Assembly (NCBI GenBank): GCA_019448385.1
Contig: JAGTXO010000001.1
Coordinates: forward strand, 186,001-250,000
Direction of reading: 5' to 3'
DNA: 64,000 nt
Origin: Diacronema lutheri
Lineage: Eukaryota > Haptophyta > Pavlovophyceae > Pavlovales > Pavlovaceae
The translations under genes were made by a program, and so were the position numbers. Shown piece by piece: positions 29,325-38,397 of the stretch. How positions within the stretch are numbered: position 1 is the stretch's first letter; the number at the start of each line of letters is the position of its first letter. The notes beneath the pieces are model-generated. The model ran no database searches. It was not told the DNA's origin and saw only the letters and a list, made by a program, of their open reading frames with translations.

Positions 29325-30239
29325 ATGGCGATTCGCCTCCGCCTCCGCCTTCCGTCGGGGCAGGTGCAGCTCACAACGGAGGCGGGCGTCACTGCGGCGG
29401 CTCTGCGCGCGCTCATCGAGCAGAAGTCGGCGATTCCCGCCGCACGCCAACAGCTACTCGTCGGCTTCCCGCCCACGAGGATGAGCGACGCCCATTGCTG
29501 CGTCGACGGAGAGACCGTCATAGTTCGCGATGAGGCGCCCGAGCCAGCGCCGAGCGCGCCGGACGCAACGCCACCGAGCGCGCTGATCGTCGCGCCGCCC
29601 GTCGCTGCCGATCCGCCGCGGCCCGGTTCGGACGGCGTCGCGGTGCGCAAGGTGATCGCTGCGGACAACAACTGCCTCTTCGCGGCGCTCATCCACGTGC
29701 TGCAGCTGCCGGACGGCCCGCAGGCGCTGCGCGAGGCGGTGGCGCGCTGCGTGCTCGACGATCCGGCAACGTTTACGGCGGGTATCCTCGGCATGGAGCC
29801 GCGCGTGTACTGCGAGTGGATCGTCGCGAGGGACAAACACTGGGGAGGCGAGATCGAGCTGCAGATTTTGAGCGGCCACCTCAAGACGCAGATCGTGGTC
29901 TTCGACATCGTCTCGCTGCAGCTTTTCCGGTACGGCGAGGCGCGCGGCTTTGCCGAGCTCGTCTGCCTGCTGTTTGACGGCATCCACTACGACGCGATCG
30001 TCGTGCTGCCGGCACAGGGCGCGCCTGACGAGTTTGCGACGTCGGTCTTTGGCGCGGAGGACGCGCATGTGCTCGCGCTCGCGCGGCGGCTGCAGGCGGA
30101 GGCGCACGGCGCGCGCCAATTCACCGACACTGCCAAGTTTACGCTGCGCTGCCTCGTCTGCCAGGCAGGCATCGTCGGCGAGCGCGGCGCGCAGGAGCAC
30201 GCGAAGGCGACGGGGCACACGAACTTCGCTGAGTTCTGA
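29325..30239 (+). CDS. OTU1/YOD1-type deubiquitinase
   Basis: 304 residues with the full OTU1 layout. An N-terminal UBX-like domain covers residues 1-70. The OTU protease core has catalytic Asp114 and Cys117 in AADNNCLFAAL and His221 in FDGIHYDAIVV, with the conserved WGGEIELQILS between them. A C-terminal C2H2-type zinc finger runs from about residue 276 (RCLVCQAGIVGERGAQEHAK). OTU1/YOD1 works with p97/Cdc48 in ER-associated degradation, trimming ubiquitin chains. All catalytic residues are present, so activity is expected. The ATG at 29325 starts directly with the UBX fold. The downstream 146 bp are pyrimidine-rich and AT-rich for this genome. Confidence 0.93.
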   Translation: MAIRLRLRLPSGQVQLTTEAGVTAAALRALIEQKSAIPAARQQLLVGFPPTRMSDAHCCVDGETVIVRDEAPEPAPSAPDATPPSALIVAPPVAADPPRPGSDGVAVRKVIAADNNCLFAALIHVLQLPDGPQALREAVARCVLDDPATFTAGILGMEPRVYCEWIVARDKHWGGEIELQILSGHLKTQIVVFDIVSLQLFRYGEARGFAELVCLLFDGIHYDAIVVLPAQGAPDEFATSVFGAEDAHVLALARRLQAEAHGARQFTDTAKFTLRCLVCQAGIVGERGAQEHAKATGHTNFAEF

Positions 30240-30385
30240 GGCAATATCATTTTCCCCTTTTTTCCCTTTCTCGATTTTTACTTTCAAATTCCCTTGAACC
30301 TGGTTTGGAGAAACTGCCAATAGGGTGTCATTCCCTCATATCTCGGCGAGTTTAACCCCGGCATTTCGCCGAGAAGCCGTCCGGG

Positions 30386-31039
30386 ATGCTCGTCGCTGTC
30401 GCCGACGGGAGGTTGGAGGACGAGGGGCGTGCGGAAGGGGCCGCGGAGAGCATCGAAGCGCTCACGCTTGCCGCCAAGCGTGGCGACGCTCGCGCGCAGT
30501 GCGAGCTCGCCAAGCGCTTCGCGAGTGGCGACGGCGCGTTCCGCGATACAGTGCGCGCGGCGTTCTGGTACCTAAGGGCAGCGGCGGCTGGCTGCACGGA
30601 GGCTGAGGCGCTTCTCGGCGGGTGCTTCTACTTGGGTGTCGGCGTCAAGCAAGACTACGAGCAGGCCGTGCACTACTTCCGCTGCGCCGCCGACAAGGGC
30701 CACGTGCCCGCGCAGAGCCTCCTCTCGTGGTGCCTCTGGACGGGGCAGGGCGTGGCCGTCGACGTGAAGCAGGCGGTGCACTGGTGCACCACGGCTGCGG
30801 AGGCGGGCCACGCCGAGGCCATGTACAACCTCGGGGCGGCGTACGAATCAGGCGACGGCGTCGCGCGCGATTTGGCCCGCGCCAAGGAGTGGTACTCGCG
30901 CGCCTCACGAGCCGGCGACGCGGACGCGGCCGAAGCGCTCACTCGCCTGGCGGAGGACCGGACGTCGCGCCGGTCCAAGCACAGGGCCCCGGGGACACGC
31001 AAGCCGCATGACGCGAGTCCGCGGCCCAGAGTCGTCTAG
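30386..31039 (+). CDS. Sel1-repeat protein
   Basis: 217 residues containing about five Sel1 repeats between residues 25 and 190, for example AQCELAKRFASGDGAFRDTV, YFRCAADKGHVPAQSLLSWC and AMYNLGAAYESGDGVARDLA. The tail is basic and Ser/Pro-rich. Sel1 solenoids mediate protein binding, often in ubiquitin or ER quality-control complexes; no partner can be named here. It follows the OTU1 gene on the same strand. That pairing is suggestive of proteostasis but may be chance. Its leader contains a 9-bp inverted repeat (tctcggcga at 30341, tcgccgaga at 30366). The stop is one base from the stop of the facing LMBRD2 gene. Confidence 0.85.
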   Translation: MLVAVADGRLEDEGRAEGAAESIEALTLAAKRGDARAQCELAKRFASGDGAFRDTVRAAFWYLRAAAAGCTEAEALLGGCFYLGVGVKQDYEQAVHYFRCAADKGHVPAQSLLSWCLWTGQGVAVDVKQAVHWCTTAAEAGHAEAMYNLGAAYESGDGVARDLARAKEWYSRASRAGDADAAEALTRLAEDRTSRRSKHRAPGTRKPHDASPRPRVV

Positions 31040-31040
31040 C

Positions 31041-33230
31041 TTACAAACTGTCAAAGCCTTTCAGGCCGGGTAGCGCCTCGAGGTCGGCGAGCTCCTGCTC
31101 GCTCGGCCCGCGCGCACCGAGGCCAAACTGCGCGCCGTCGTCAAGCTGGCTGTACCGGCCCTTGAGTTTGCGGGGATCGGGCAGCGCGGCGGGCAGGCGC
31201 GGCGCCTTGGGCAGCTCGAGCGTCGCCGACGTGGGCGGCTGCGGCTTGGCGGCCGCCAGCCGCGCGCGCCAGCCTGGCGCGGGCACTCCCGCGCCCGCGC
31301 CGTGCGCGCCGCCGGTGGCCGCCCTGCCGCTCGCGGGTAGCGCGAGCGAGGCGAGCGAGGCGCGCACGGGCACGAAGGGTGACGAGTCGGCCACGCCGTC
31401 GGCGGTGGGCGCGTCGCTGCGCGCGGCCTCGTCCTCGGCGTGCTCGAGCGGCGCGCCGCGGCCCGGCCCGTCGGCAACGCGCGCGAGGCGCGACAGCTCC
31501 TGCCGGACGATAGCCGCGCCCGCGTCGATGCCCTCCGAGTCGGACGAGTCGTCAAACTGGAAGGTCTTGCTGCCGCAGAGCGCGCCGCAGTGCGCAAAGA
31601 GGTTGAGATACGTGCAGCCGCACAGCAGGATGATCGCGATCGGCGCGAGGTCATTGTAGTAGTCGGAGCCGAACAAGGGCACGACGTCCATCGCGCCGAC
31701 GCCGAGGAGGTAGGCGCAGCTGACGCCGCTCTCGTCCGCGCGGTGCGGCTCGTGCAGCAGGTTGAGGTAGTTGTAGACGAGGGCGGGCGCGAGCCGGCAC
31801 ATGTATGTGCCGTTGAAGAGGAGCGTGCCATAGTCCGAGTTCTGCCCGGAGTGGAGCGCGTGCAGCCCGAAGAGCTTGAGGCGGAAGAAGGCAAAGTAGA
31901 CGCAGCAGCACATGTACGCGAGCGGCAGCGCGAAGCAGCACAGAAAGAGCACGCCGCCCGACGGATCGAGGAAGAGCACGTACGAGAGGATCGACAGGTT
32001 GACGATGTCGCGGAAGATGATCGTTGTCTCGCACACGAGCACGAGCAGCGAGAGGAGCGCGCAGCCGGCGGCGAGCGCGCGCCACAGGTGCGGCTGCACG
32101 GTCACGCGCAGGTACCGCCGGTCGCACCGCAGCGCGAGCAGCGCCGCGCACGAGCCGCGCTGCTGCCGCTGTGCGAGGTGCGCGCCAAGCCGCGCGCCCG
32201 AGCGCTGCTCGTCCCAGCTCGCGTCGTCGAGCTGGCGGAGCAGCTCGCTCAGCTCGGTCTGCGCCACCGCGCGGCGGAGCGTGCGCGCGTAATTTGCGCG
32301 CGCCCGCCGGAACGCGACGAGCGCGTCCTTCATCCGGCCGTTGAGCGCCTCGACCTCGCTCATGCGCGGCGCGGGCGGCGGCGCGGCGCGCAGGCGCTCG
32401 GCGGCCTCGGCCGTGTGCTTGCGCACGGCCTCGCGCTCGTCGGACTCGGCGTATGCGCCGACGCGCGCACAGAGCCGGCGCAGCACGCTCTGGTCGCCGA
32501 CGCACTCGTTGCGCTCGACCTGCTCAGAGCACGCGCCGAGCAGCGCGAGCGCCTCGCCCAACCGCACCGACGCGACCGCGAGCGCGTCGTGGTACTCGGA
32601 GGCGCGGAAATGGAGGTAGCGCAACTGGCCCTCCACGTCGCCCTTGTTCCACAGGTAGCGCGGCAGCTCGACCAGCCCGTAGCCGAGCATGAGCACGACG
32701 AGGCAGAGCGAGAAGGCGTTGGCGGCCGCCTTGCAGTAGGCGCGCAGCCCGTCGAGCGTGACGGAGCCGCGCGAGAGCTGGTAGGCGATGAAGGCGAGGC
32801 CGAGCAGGGTGAACGGCACGTAGAATAGCGCGCCGTTCCTCAGCGACGCGCGCACCCGCCCCGAGACCGTGAAGGCGCCGCTCGCGATCACGTCCTTGAG
32901 GAAGTCGGCCATCAAGTAGCCGAGCAGCATCGAGCTCCAGTACACGAAGGTCCAGAAGGGGACGAGGCCGCTAACCAAACCCCACGGCGGGAGGACGCAT
33001 GCGCGCGCGCCCTGCTCGCCCGCCGCCTCCGCCGCCTGCACGCAGCGCGTGTAAAAGGTGGTGGACACGTCGAACGGGAGCGCGAGGAAGAAGGCGAGGC
33101 CGAGCGACCACGCGACCCACACGAGCAGCAGCACGTACCACGGGCAGTGCTTGCGGTCGGCATACGTGTGCAGCAGGTGCGCGGCGAGCACCACCGAGCT
33201 GCCGATCGCCAGGCCAACCACGAGCCCCAT
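31041..33230 (-). CDS. LMBR1 domain-containing protein 2 (LMBRD2-like) membrane protein
   Basis: 729 residues, single exon. The first 200 residues follow LMBRD2 closely: a helix pair, then ALPFDVSTTFYTRC, a loop, the run PFWTFVYWSSMLLGYLMADF, SGAFTVSGRVRASLRNGALF, and VVLMLGYGLVELPRYLWNKG. The L-G-Y-G-L-V-E-x-P-R motif is diagnostic. A cytoplasmic coiled-coil loop of about 200 residues precedes the second block of helices (LSILSYVLFLDPSGGVLFLC). The C-terminal 150 residues are disordered and acidic/Pro-rich. Members are nine-helix proteins at the plasma membrane or vesicles, linked to GPCR or receptor trafficking in animals. The role here is unknown. Confidence 0.9.
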   Translation of the reverse strand: MGLVVGLAIGSSVVLAAHLLHTYADRKHCPWYVLLLVWVAWSLGLAFFLALPFDVSTTFYTRCVQAAEAAGEQGARACVLPPWGLVSGLVPFWTFVYWSSMLLGYLMADFLKDVIASGAFTVSGRVRASLRNGALFYVPFTLLGLAFIAYQLSRGSVTLDGLRAYCKAAANAFSLCLVVLMLGYGLVELPRYLWNKGDVEGQLRYLHFRASEYHDALAVASVRLGEALALLGACSEQVERNECVGDQSVLRRLCARVGAYAESDEREAVRKHTAEAAERLRAAPPPAPRMSEVEALNGRMKDALVAFRRARANYARTLRRAVAQTELSELLRQLDDASWDEQRSGARLGAHLAQRQQRGSCAALLALRCDRRYLRVTVQPHLWRALAAGCALLSLLVLVCETTIIFRDIVNLSILSYVLFLDPSGGVLFLCCFALPLAYMCCCVYFAFFRLKLFGLHALHSGQNSDYGTLLFNGTYMCRLAPALVYNYLNLLHEPHRADESGVSCAYLLGVGAMDVVPLFGSDYYNDLAPIAIILLCGCTYLNLFAHCGALCGSKTFQFDDSSDSEGIDAGAAIVRQELSRLARVADGPGRGAPLEHAEDEAARSDAPTADGVADSSPFVPVRASLASLALPASGRAATGGAHGAGAGVPAPGWRARLAAAKPQPPTSATLELPKAPRLPAALPDPRKLKGRYSQLDDGAQFGLGARGPSEQELADLEALPGLKGFDSL

Positions 33231-33375
33231 CCCGTGATCGGCAGGCGCCGTCGACAGGGCGCGGGCGGAGGAGGGACTTGCCGGCCCGTTGCCTGAAGTT
33301 CTCGTGATGCGCTTTCAAGTCTGAACGATGGCGGCGAGTTGTGCCTTCTGAGTTCCGACCGGGTTCCGCTCAGAC

Positions 33376-36156
33376 TCAGGCCAGCGCCTCGACAAGGCGC
33401 GCGCGCGCCCTCCTCGCCGCGGCGCGGGCGTGCAGCGCCATCATGAGCGTGTCGAACGCGTCCGGCCGCGGCTCGCCGGCGCCGCCGTCCGCGCCGAGCG
33501 CGAGGCGGAGCGCGGACAGCGCCGGCTGGGACGCAAACTCGCGCGGCAGCCGGCCGGGCGCACCCGCGCCGAGGAAGTCGTCCGCGCCGAGCATCGCGCC
33601 GGCGTAAACAAAGCGCGTCCACACCTCGTACATGGCGAGGCGCATGTGCACGCGCCGCTCGTCGGGCACCGCGCGCAGGATCGCGTCGGCGCGCTCGATG
33701 TCCGCCTGCCCGATCCGCATGCCGTACGCGCCGAAACGCAGCTCCTCCTCCCATGGCATGCGCACGCCGTCCATGATGACAACCGGTATGCAGCCATGCC
33801 GCACGGCGTCGTCAAGCCGGCTCGACCAGCCGTCGCCGCCGGGCGGCACGATGCAAAACGTGGCGTCCGCCAGATCGCGCGAGTACTGTCCACCGCGCCC
33901 GCCCGTCAGCAGCCAGCCGTTGGTCCGGTTGAACGCCGCCCACAGCCGGTGGCGGACGCCGCGCGCGTACTTGAGCGGCTCGCGCAGCGCGAGGTTGCCC
34001 GAAAAGTAGGCGAGCGTCCGGCGCGCGCGCATCACCTCGGCGACGAGCGCGGGGTGCGCGCGTGAGAGCGTCGCGTTAAGCGAGCCGACGTCGGCGCGGC
34101 GCGCGCCGCTGTCCGCCGGCGGCGACGGCGCGCCGCGCACGCGCGCGTCGGCGTGTTGCGCGGCGAGATCGGCGGAGAGCTCGGCGCGCGTGCGCGCCAC
34201 CGCGCGCGCGCGCGGCGCGCGCGCGACTTCGCTCGCGACGCGCAACCACGGCGACGCCTCGAATTTGTCGGGCGGCGCGAAGACGGGCAACACGACGTCC
34301 TTGCCAGACGCGTGGCACGCGTGGTCGCCGATCATCGCGCGCGAGCCGCCGGGAAAATCCCAGCGCCGGCCAGACGGCGCCCGCGTGTCGGTGCGGTGGT
34401 CGGACTGCCAGTTGTCCGCCATGTAACGGGACGAAGAATCGGGCCGCGCGTCCGTCCGGCCCCAGTGCGAGAGGATCGTCGCGCTCGCCGCGAGCTCGCG
34501 CGGCGCCCAGCACCCGCCCTCGTCGTGCGCGAAGAAGAAGAGGTGGTCGACGCCGCCCGACGCGTTCCAGTGGGGCAGCGCGCCGCGCACGTGCGCGAGC
34601 GCGTCGACGAAGAGCCGCATCGCCGAGACGGGCCGCATCGGGTAGTTGCGCGCCCACGGGCCGGGGCCGACATAGTCGTAGACGGGTAGGATCAGGCAGC
34701 ACGCATACACGGGCACGTAGAACCAGTCCGCCTCGTCGGGCACGGCCGTGCGGTGGCGCGACGCGAGCATCTGCTCGTGTAGCAGCACCTCCGCCGCGTA
34801 TGTGTAACTCGACCAGACGGTACGGTTGGCGGCGTCGAAGAAGCGGTGGGCGCACGAGCGCTTGTCGGCGCGCAGCTCGAGGAGGAGCGTGCTGCTCTCG
34901 GCGAGCTCGTACACGAAGATGCGCGGCGAGCGCGGCGCCGCGCGCGCCGCGTGCTGCGCGTGCAGCACGACGGCGCGCCCCGACCCGTCCGCGCGCTCCT
35001 CGGTCGTGAGCGAGCAATCCGCGCCAAAGAAGCCCCGCGCGCACTCGCATCGGCCGCCGCGCGGCGCGCACACGCCGTGGCCCGAGCACTGGTTGAGGCA
35101 GAAGGGCTCGTGCCGCTCCTCGCACAGCGCGCCGTGCATCCCGTCGTACACGCACGCGCACCGGTGCGCAGGCTCCCCGGATGCGTCCGCCTCGCACCAC
35201 GCCGGCCGGCCGTCAGTCGTCGGGCCGGCGGCGCTCGGCGCGGCCGCGTGCAGCAGCGCGTTCGCCGGGTGCGTGCCGCGAGCAGAGATGCGCCTGTACA
35301 CGGGCTCCGGGTGCGGCGCTCCGGCGCTCGCCGCGCGCGCTGGCCGCGCGCCGACCGTGCGCGGCACACCGCGCTCGCCGTCGACGCGGATCGCGCGTGC
35401 GCCCGCCGGGCCGGCGCCGTACCAGAGCCGCGCGAGCACGTTCGCGCGCTGGTCGGGACGCGCGGCGAGGTCGCGCGTCACCGCCTCGACGCGCCGCAGC
35501 GCCGCATGCCGCCCTTCCGCCGTGCTCGGCGCCGGCACGGCCTCCGAGCCGTCGCGCGGCGAGAGGCCCGGCGCGGCCGGGTCGGGCCGGAGGCCGAGCG
35601 CGGCAAACGCGTCGACGGAGAGGTGCGACGGCTGGCACGTGTCGGGCAGCGGGCGGACGCCCACGCGGCCCGGGCAGTAGCAGAACCCCGTGCGCGCGTC
35701 GCACTCGCCCGCGCAGTGAGACGCCACCCACAGCCCATCGGTTTCGCCGTTGCACGCGCGCACCGAGAGCCGCTCGCACGCGCGCCCGTACCAGCCGGCG
35801 GCGCACGCGCACACGCCGGTGTGCATGTCGCAGCTCCCCACGCCCGAGCAGTTGCGCGCGCACAGCACGGCTCGCGCCCACGCTCGCGCGCGCGGCGGCC
35901 GCTCTCGCGCGCCAACCCACGCCGCGCACGCGCGCTCATCGCGAGCGAGCGCGCACGCGCGCGGCAGCGGCGCGTCGCCGCCCGCGGGGCGCGTCAAGCC
36001 GGCGCCGGACGCGCCAGCGGCGACGCCCGGCGCAGCCGCCTCGGCCGATCCCGGCGCGTCGAGCCAGCGCGATGCGACGCTGCCCTGCTGGATCACCGTC
36101 ACGAGCGCGAGCGTCGCGAGAACGGCCACCGACCAGACGGCCGCGCCGACGCGCAT
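33376..36156 (-). CDS. Exostosin-family (GT47) glycosyltransferase with EGF-like repeats
   Basis: 926 residues from the ATG at 36156. An N-terminal anchor (MRVGAAVWSVAVLATLALVT) places it in the Golgi as a type II protein. Two Cys-rich EGF-like regions follow: NCSGVGSCDMHTGVCACAAG near residue 95, and NQCSGHGVCAPRGGRCECAR near residue 360. The exostosin domain starts at PRIFVYELAE and includes EADWFYVPVYACCLI, HLFFFAHDEGGCW, LAYFSGNLA, DATFCIVPPGGDGWSSRLDD and CIPVVIMDGVRMPWEEEL, the GT47 donor-binding end. EGF plus GT47 is found in algal wall or scale polysaccharide synthesis; the sugar is not predictable. The start is chosen because upstream in-frame sequence would run through the divergent gene. 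The spacer is 55 bp. Confidence 0.88.
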   Translation of the reverse strand: MRVGAAVWSVAVLATLALVTVIQQGSVASRWLDAPGSAEAAAPGVAAGASGAGLTRPAGGDAPLPRACALARDERACAAWVGARERPPRARAWARAVLCARNCSGVGSCDMHTGVCACAAGWYGRACERLSVRACNGETDGLWVASHCAGECDARTGFCYCPGRVGVRPLPDTCQPSHLSVDAFAALGLRPDPAAPGLSPRDGSEAVPAPSTAEGRHAALRRVEAVTRDLAARPDQRANVLARLWYGAGPAGARAIRVDGERGVPRTVGARPARAASAGAPHPEPVYRRISARGTHPANALLHAAAPSAAGPTTDGRPAWCEADASGEPAHRCACVYDGMHGALCEERHEPFCLNQCSGHGVCAPRGGRCECARGFFGADCSLTTEERADGSGRAVVLHAQHAARAAPRSPRIFVYELAESSTLLLELRADKRSCAHRFFDAANRTVWSSYTYAAEVLLHEQMLASRHRTAVPDEADWFYVPVYACCLILPVYDYVGPGPWARNYPMRPVSAMRLFVDALAHVRGALPHWNASGGVDHLFFFAHDEGGCWAPRELAASATILSHWGRTDARPDSSSRYMADNWQSDHRTDTRAPSGRRWDFPGGSRAMIGDHACHASGKDVVLPVFAPPDKFEASPWLRVASEVARAPRARAVARTRAELSADLAAQHADARVRGAPSPPADSGARRADVGSLNATLSRAHPALVAEVMRARRTLAYFSGNLALREPLKYARGVRHRLWAAFNRTNGWLLTGGRGGQYSRDLADATFCIVPPGGDGWSSRLDDAVRHGCIPVVIMDGVRMPWEEELRFGAYGMRIGQADIERADAILRAVPDERRVHMRLAMYEVWTRFVYAGAMLGADDFLGAGAPGRLPREFASQPALSALRLALGADGGAGEPRPDAFDTLMMALHARAAARRARARLVEALA

Positions 36157-36211
36157 CGTGCGTTCCTCGGTTTGGCGCGCTCTCACTTTCAGGAAGGAGG
36201 GGGTCGGAGCG
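36157..36211. promoter_or_regulatory. 55-bp divergent intergenic spacer
   Basis: This separates the ATG of the exostosin gene (36156, minus) from that of the poly(A) polymerase gene (36212, plus). It contains the run ctcactttcaggaaggagg and no visible TATA box. Shared promoter function is inferred from position. Confidence 0.45.
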
Positions 36212-38366
36212 ATGCCGGGCGGCTGGGCGCAGGAGCCGCCGACGCTGCCCGCGTTCGTGCGCAAGCGGCCGGCGCTGGCCGCGTCGGCGGTCGAGCGCGC
36301 GGCAGTGCTGCGCTGGTTTGGTACGCTCAGCCTGCCAGCGCGCGAGGAGGCGCTCGCCACGCGCGACCGCGCGTGGGCGCAGCTGCTGCGCAACATGGCG
36401 CACAAGGCCGCGCACAACCCGGGCCGCGGGCTCGACACGTTCATGGTGATGGCCGAGCTGGACGGGCTCGGCGGCAGCGGCGGCGGTGGCGGTGGTGGCT
36501 GCAGCGGCGGCGGCGGCGGCGGCGGCGGCACGACGCCCGGCCTCTCAGCCAGTGCGTCGGCCGCGCACGGGCTCGGCGGCGGCGGCGGCGGCGCGTGCGG
36601 CAAGGAGGGCGGCGCGCGATCGGGCGGCTCGCGGCGCGCGCCCGCCGTGCGCGACGCGCCACGCTTCATGCATCACTGCCCACGCGCGCGGCTCACGCCA
36701 TTCACGGAGGGGCGCGGCGAGGTGCGGCACGAGCGCTGGACGCGCGACCGCACGTGGGAGTCGCGCTCCGACCACGAGCTCTCCCAGGCCGCGCGCCGCT
36801 TTGCGCAGGCGGACGCGCTCCTCACGGCGTCCGCGCGCCTCTTCGCCTCGTCGACGGTGCGCGCGGCGCCGGCGGCGCCGGCGCTCTCGCCCGCGCCGCG
36901 CCGCGGCCGCGCCGCGCGCGCCGGCGCCGCGTACGCTGCCGACGACGCCGCCGGCGCGGCGGCGGACGGCGCGGCCGCGGCGCACGGCGCGGGCGGCGCG
37001 TGGTACGCCGGCGCGCCGCCGCCCGGCGACGTGCAGCCGTACGAGCTGGACACGGTCGTGCTCGATCGGCGGCTGCTATCACGGCCCGAGCGCCTCGTCG
37101 CCGCGCTCGACGCGCTCTCGCGCGGCTGCTTCCTCCGTTGCGCCGACGCGCCGGCGCCCGGCGCGCCCGCCGACGGGCCGTGGGCGCCGGCGCCGTGGTT
37201 TGAGTGGGCGGAGTGGGCGCCGCTCGGGCGGATCCTCGCATCGCAACTCGAGCGACAGCTGCGAGCAGCGTACCGGCAGGCGCACGACACGCGCGGCGGG
37301 CCGAGGCTTCCCCCTGCGATCTCCGCGCAAGCGCGCCACGCGATGCGCGCCACCGCCCGCTTCTGCGCCGCGCACGCCGCAGCGCACGCCGCAGCGCACG
37401 CGGCCGGCGCGCGCGCCGCCCGCGCGGCCAACGGCGGGTGCGAGCATCCGGCGTCGGCGCACGGCGGTGGCGACGGCAGCGGCGCCAACGGCGGGTGCGA
37501 GCGCCGGCGCGCAGGCGCGGCCAGCGCCGCGCTCGGCGCGCGCGGCGCGGCGCGCGCCCCGACCGCCGACCCGCACGCCCTTGCCGAGCTCGTCGTCGAG
37601 CGCGTGGCGGCCGCGGCGAGGGAGAGGGCGCGCGCGGGCGCGTGGCGAATCGGGCCCATGCCGGCGTGCGCTGGCGCCGCGCCGCGCGGCGGCGGCGCGA
37701 ACGGCGCGGCCAATGGCACAGCGCGCGCGCAACTGGCCGAACCGCAGCCGCAGCCGCGTGCCGCGCAGCCAGGCTCCACACCGTCACACCTCGACGTGCG
37801 CTGGGGCCACGAGTGTAACCGGCTGCGCGAGCTCATCTCTCTCCTTGAGGGCAGGGGCTGGGACGATGGCAGGCCGCGCGTCGAGGCGAGCGGCGCGCTC
37901 GAGCGGCGCCAGCCGCCACGCCCGCGCGCGGCGGCTGGCGGCGCAGGCGGCGGCGCCGACGGCGGGGCAGGCGCAGGCGCGGCCGCGCTCGCCGAGCAGC
38001 CGCCGCGGCACGCGCAGCCGTCGGCGCTCGTCGACGGCGGCGTCGTCGACACCGCGCTCAGCGCAATCTTGCGGGCGTCGCTGCTGGCGGAGGGCAGAGC
38101 GCCACCAGCTGCGCCTGGCTGCGGCGGCGGCGACGGCGGCAGCGGCGGCGGCGCGAGCGGCGGTGACGGCGGCGCGGCTGCGGCCACGATCGCTGACGCG
38201 GCGCGCCTCGAGGCGATCGAGCAGTTCGTGAGCGCCCTCTTCCTTTCGCCGCTGCGCCGCGCGGGCACGCTTGTCGACCGCGTCGCGCGCGAAGTGGGCG
38301 TCCGTCTTTCCGAGTGCGCGGCGAGCGCCGCGGCGGACGAACTGCTCGCCGCCGAGGAGAACGCCG

Positions 38367-38397
<31 letters not shown>

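Noticed and set aside
31440-32828. 462-codon plus-strand frame opposite LMBRD2
   Set aside because: Charged shadow of hydrophobic helices; the minus strand matches a known family throughout.
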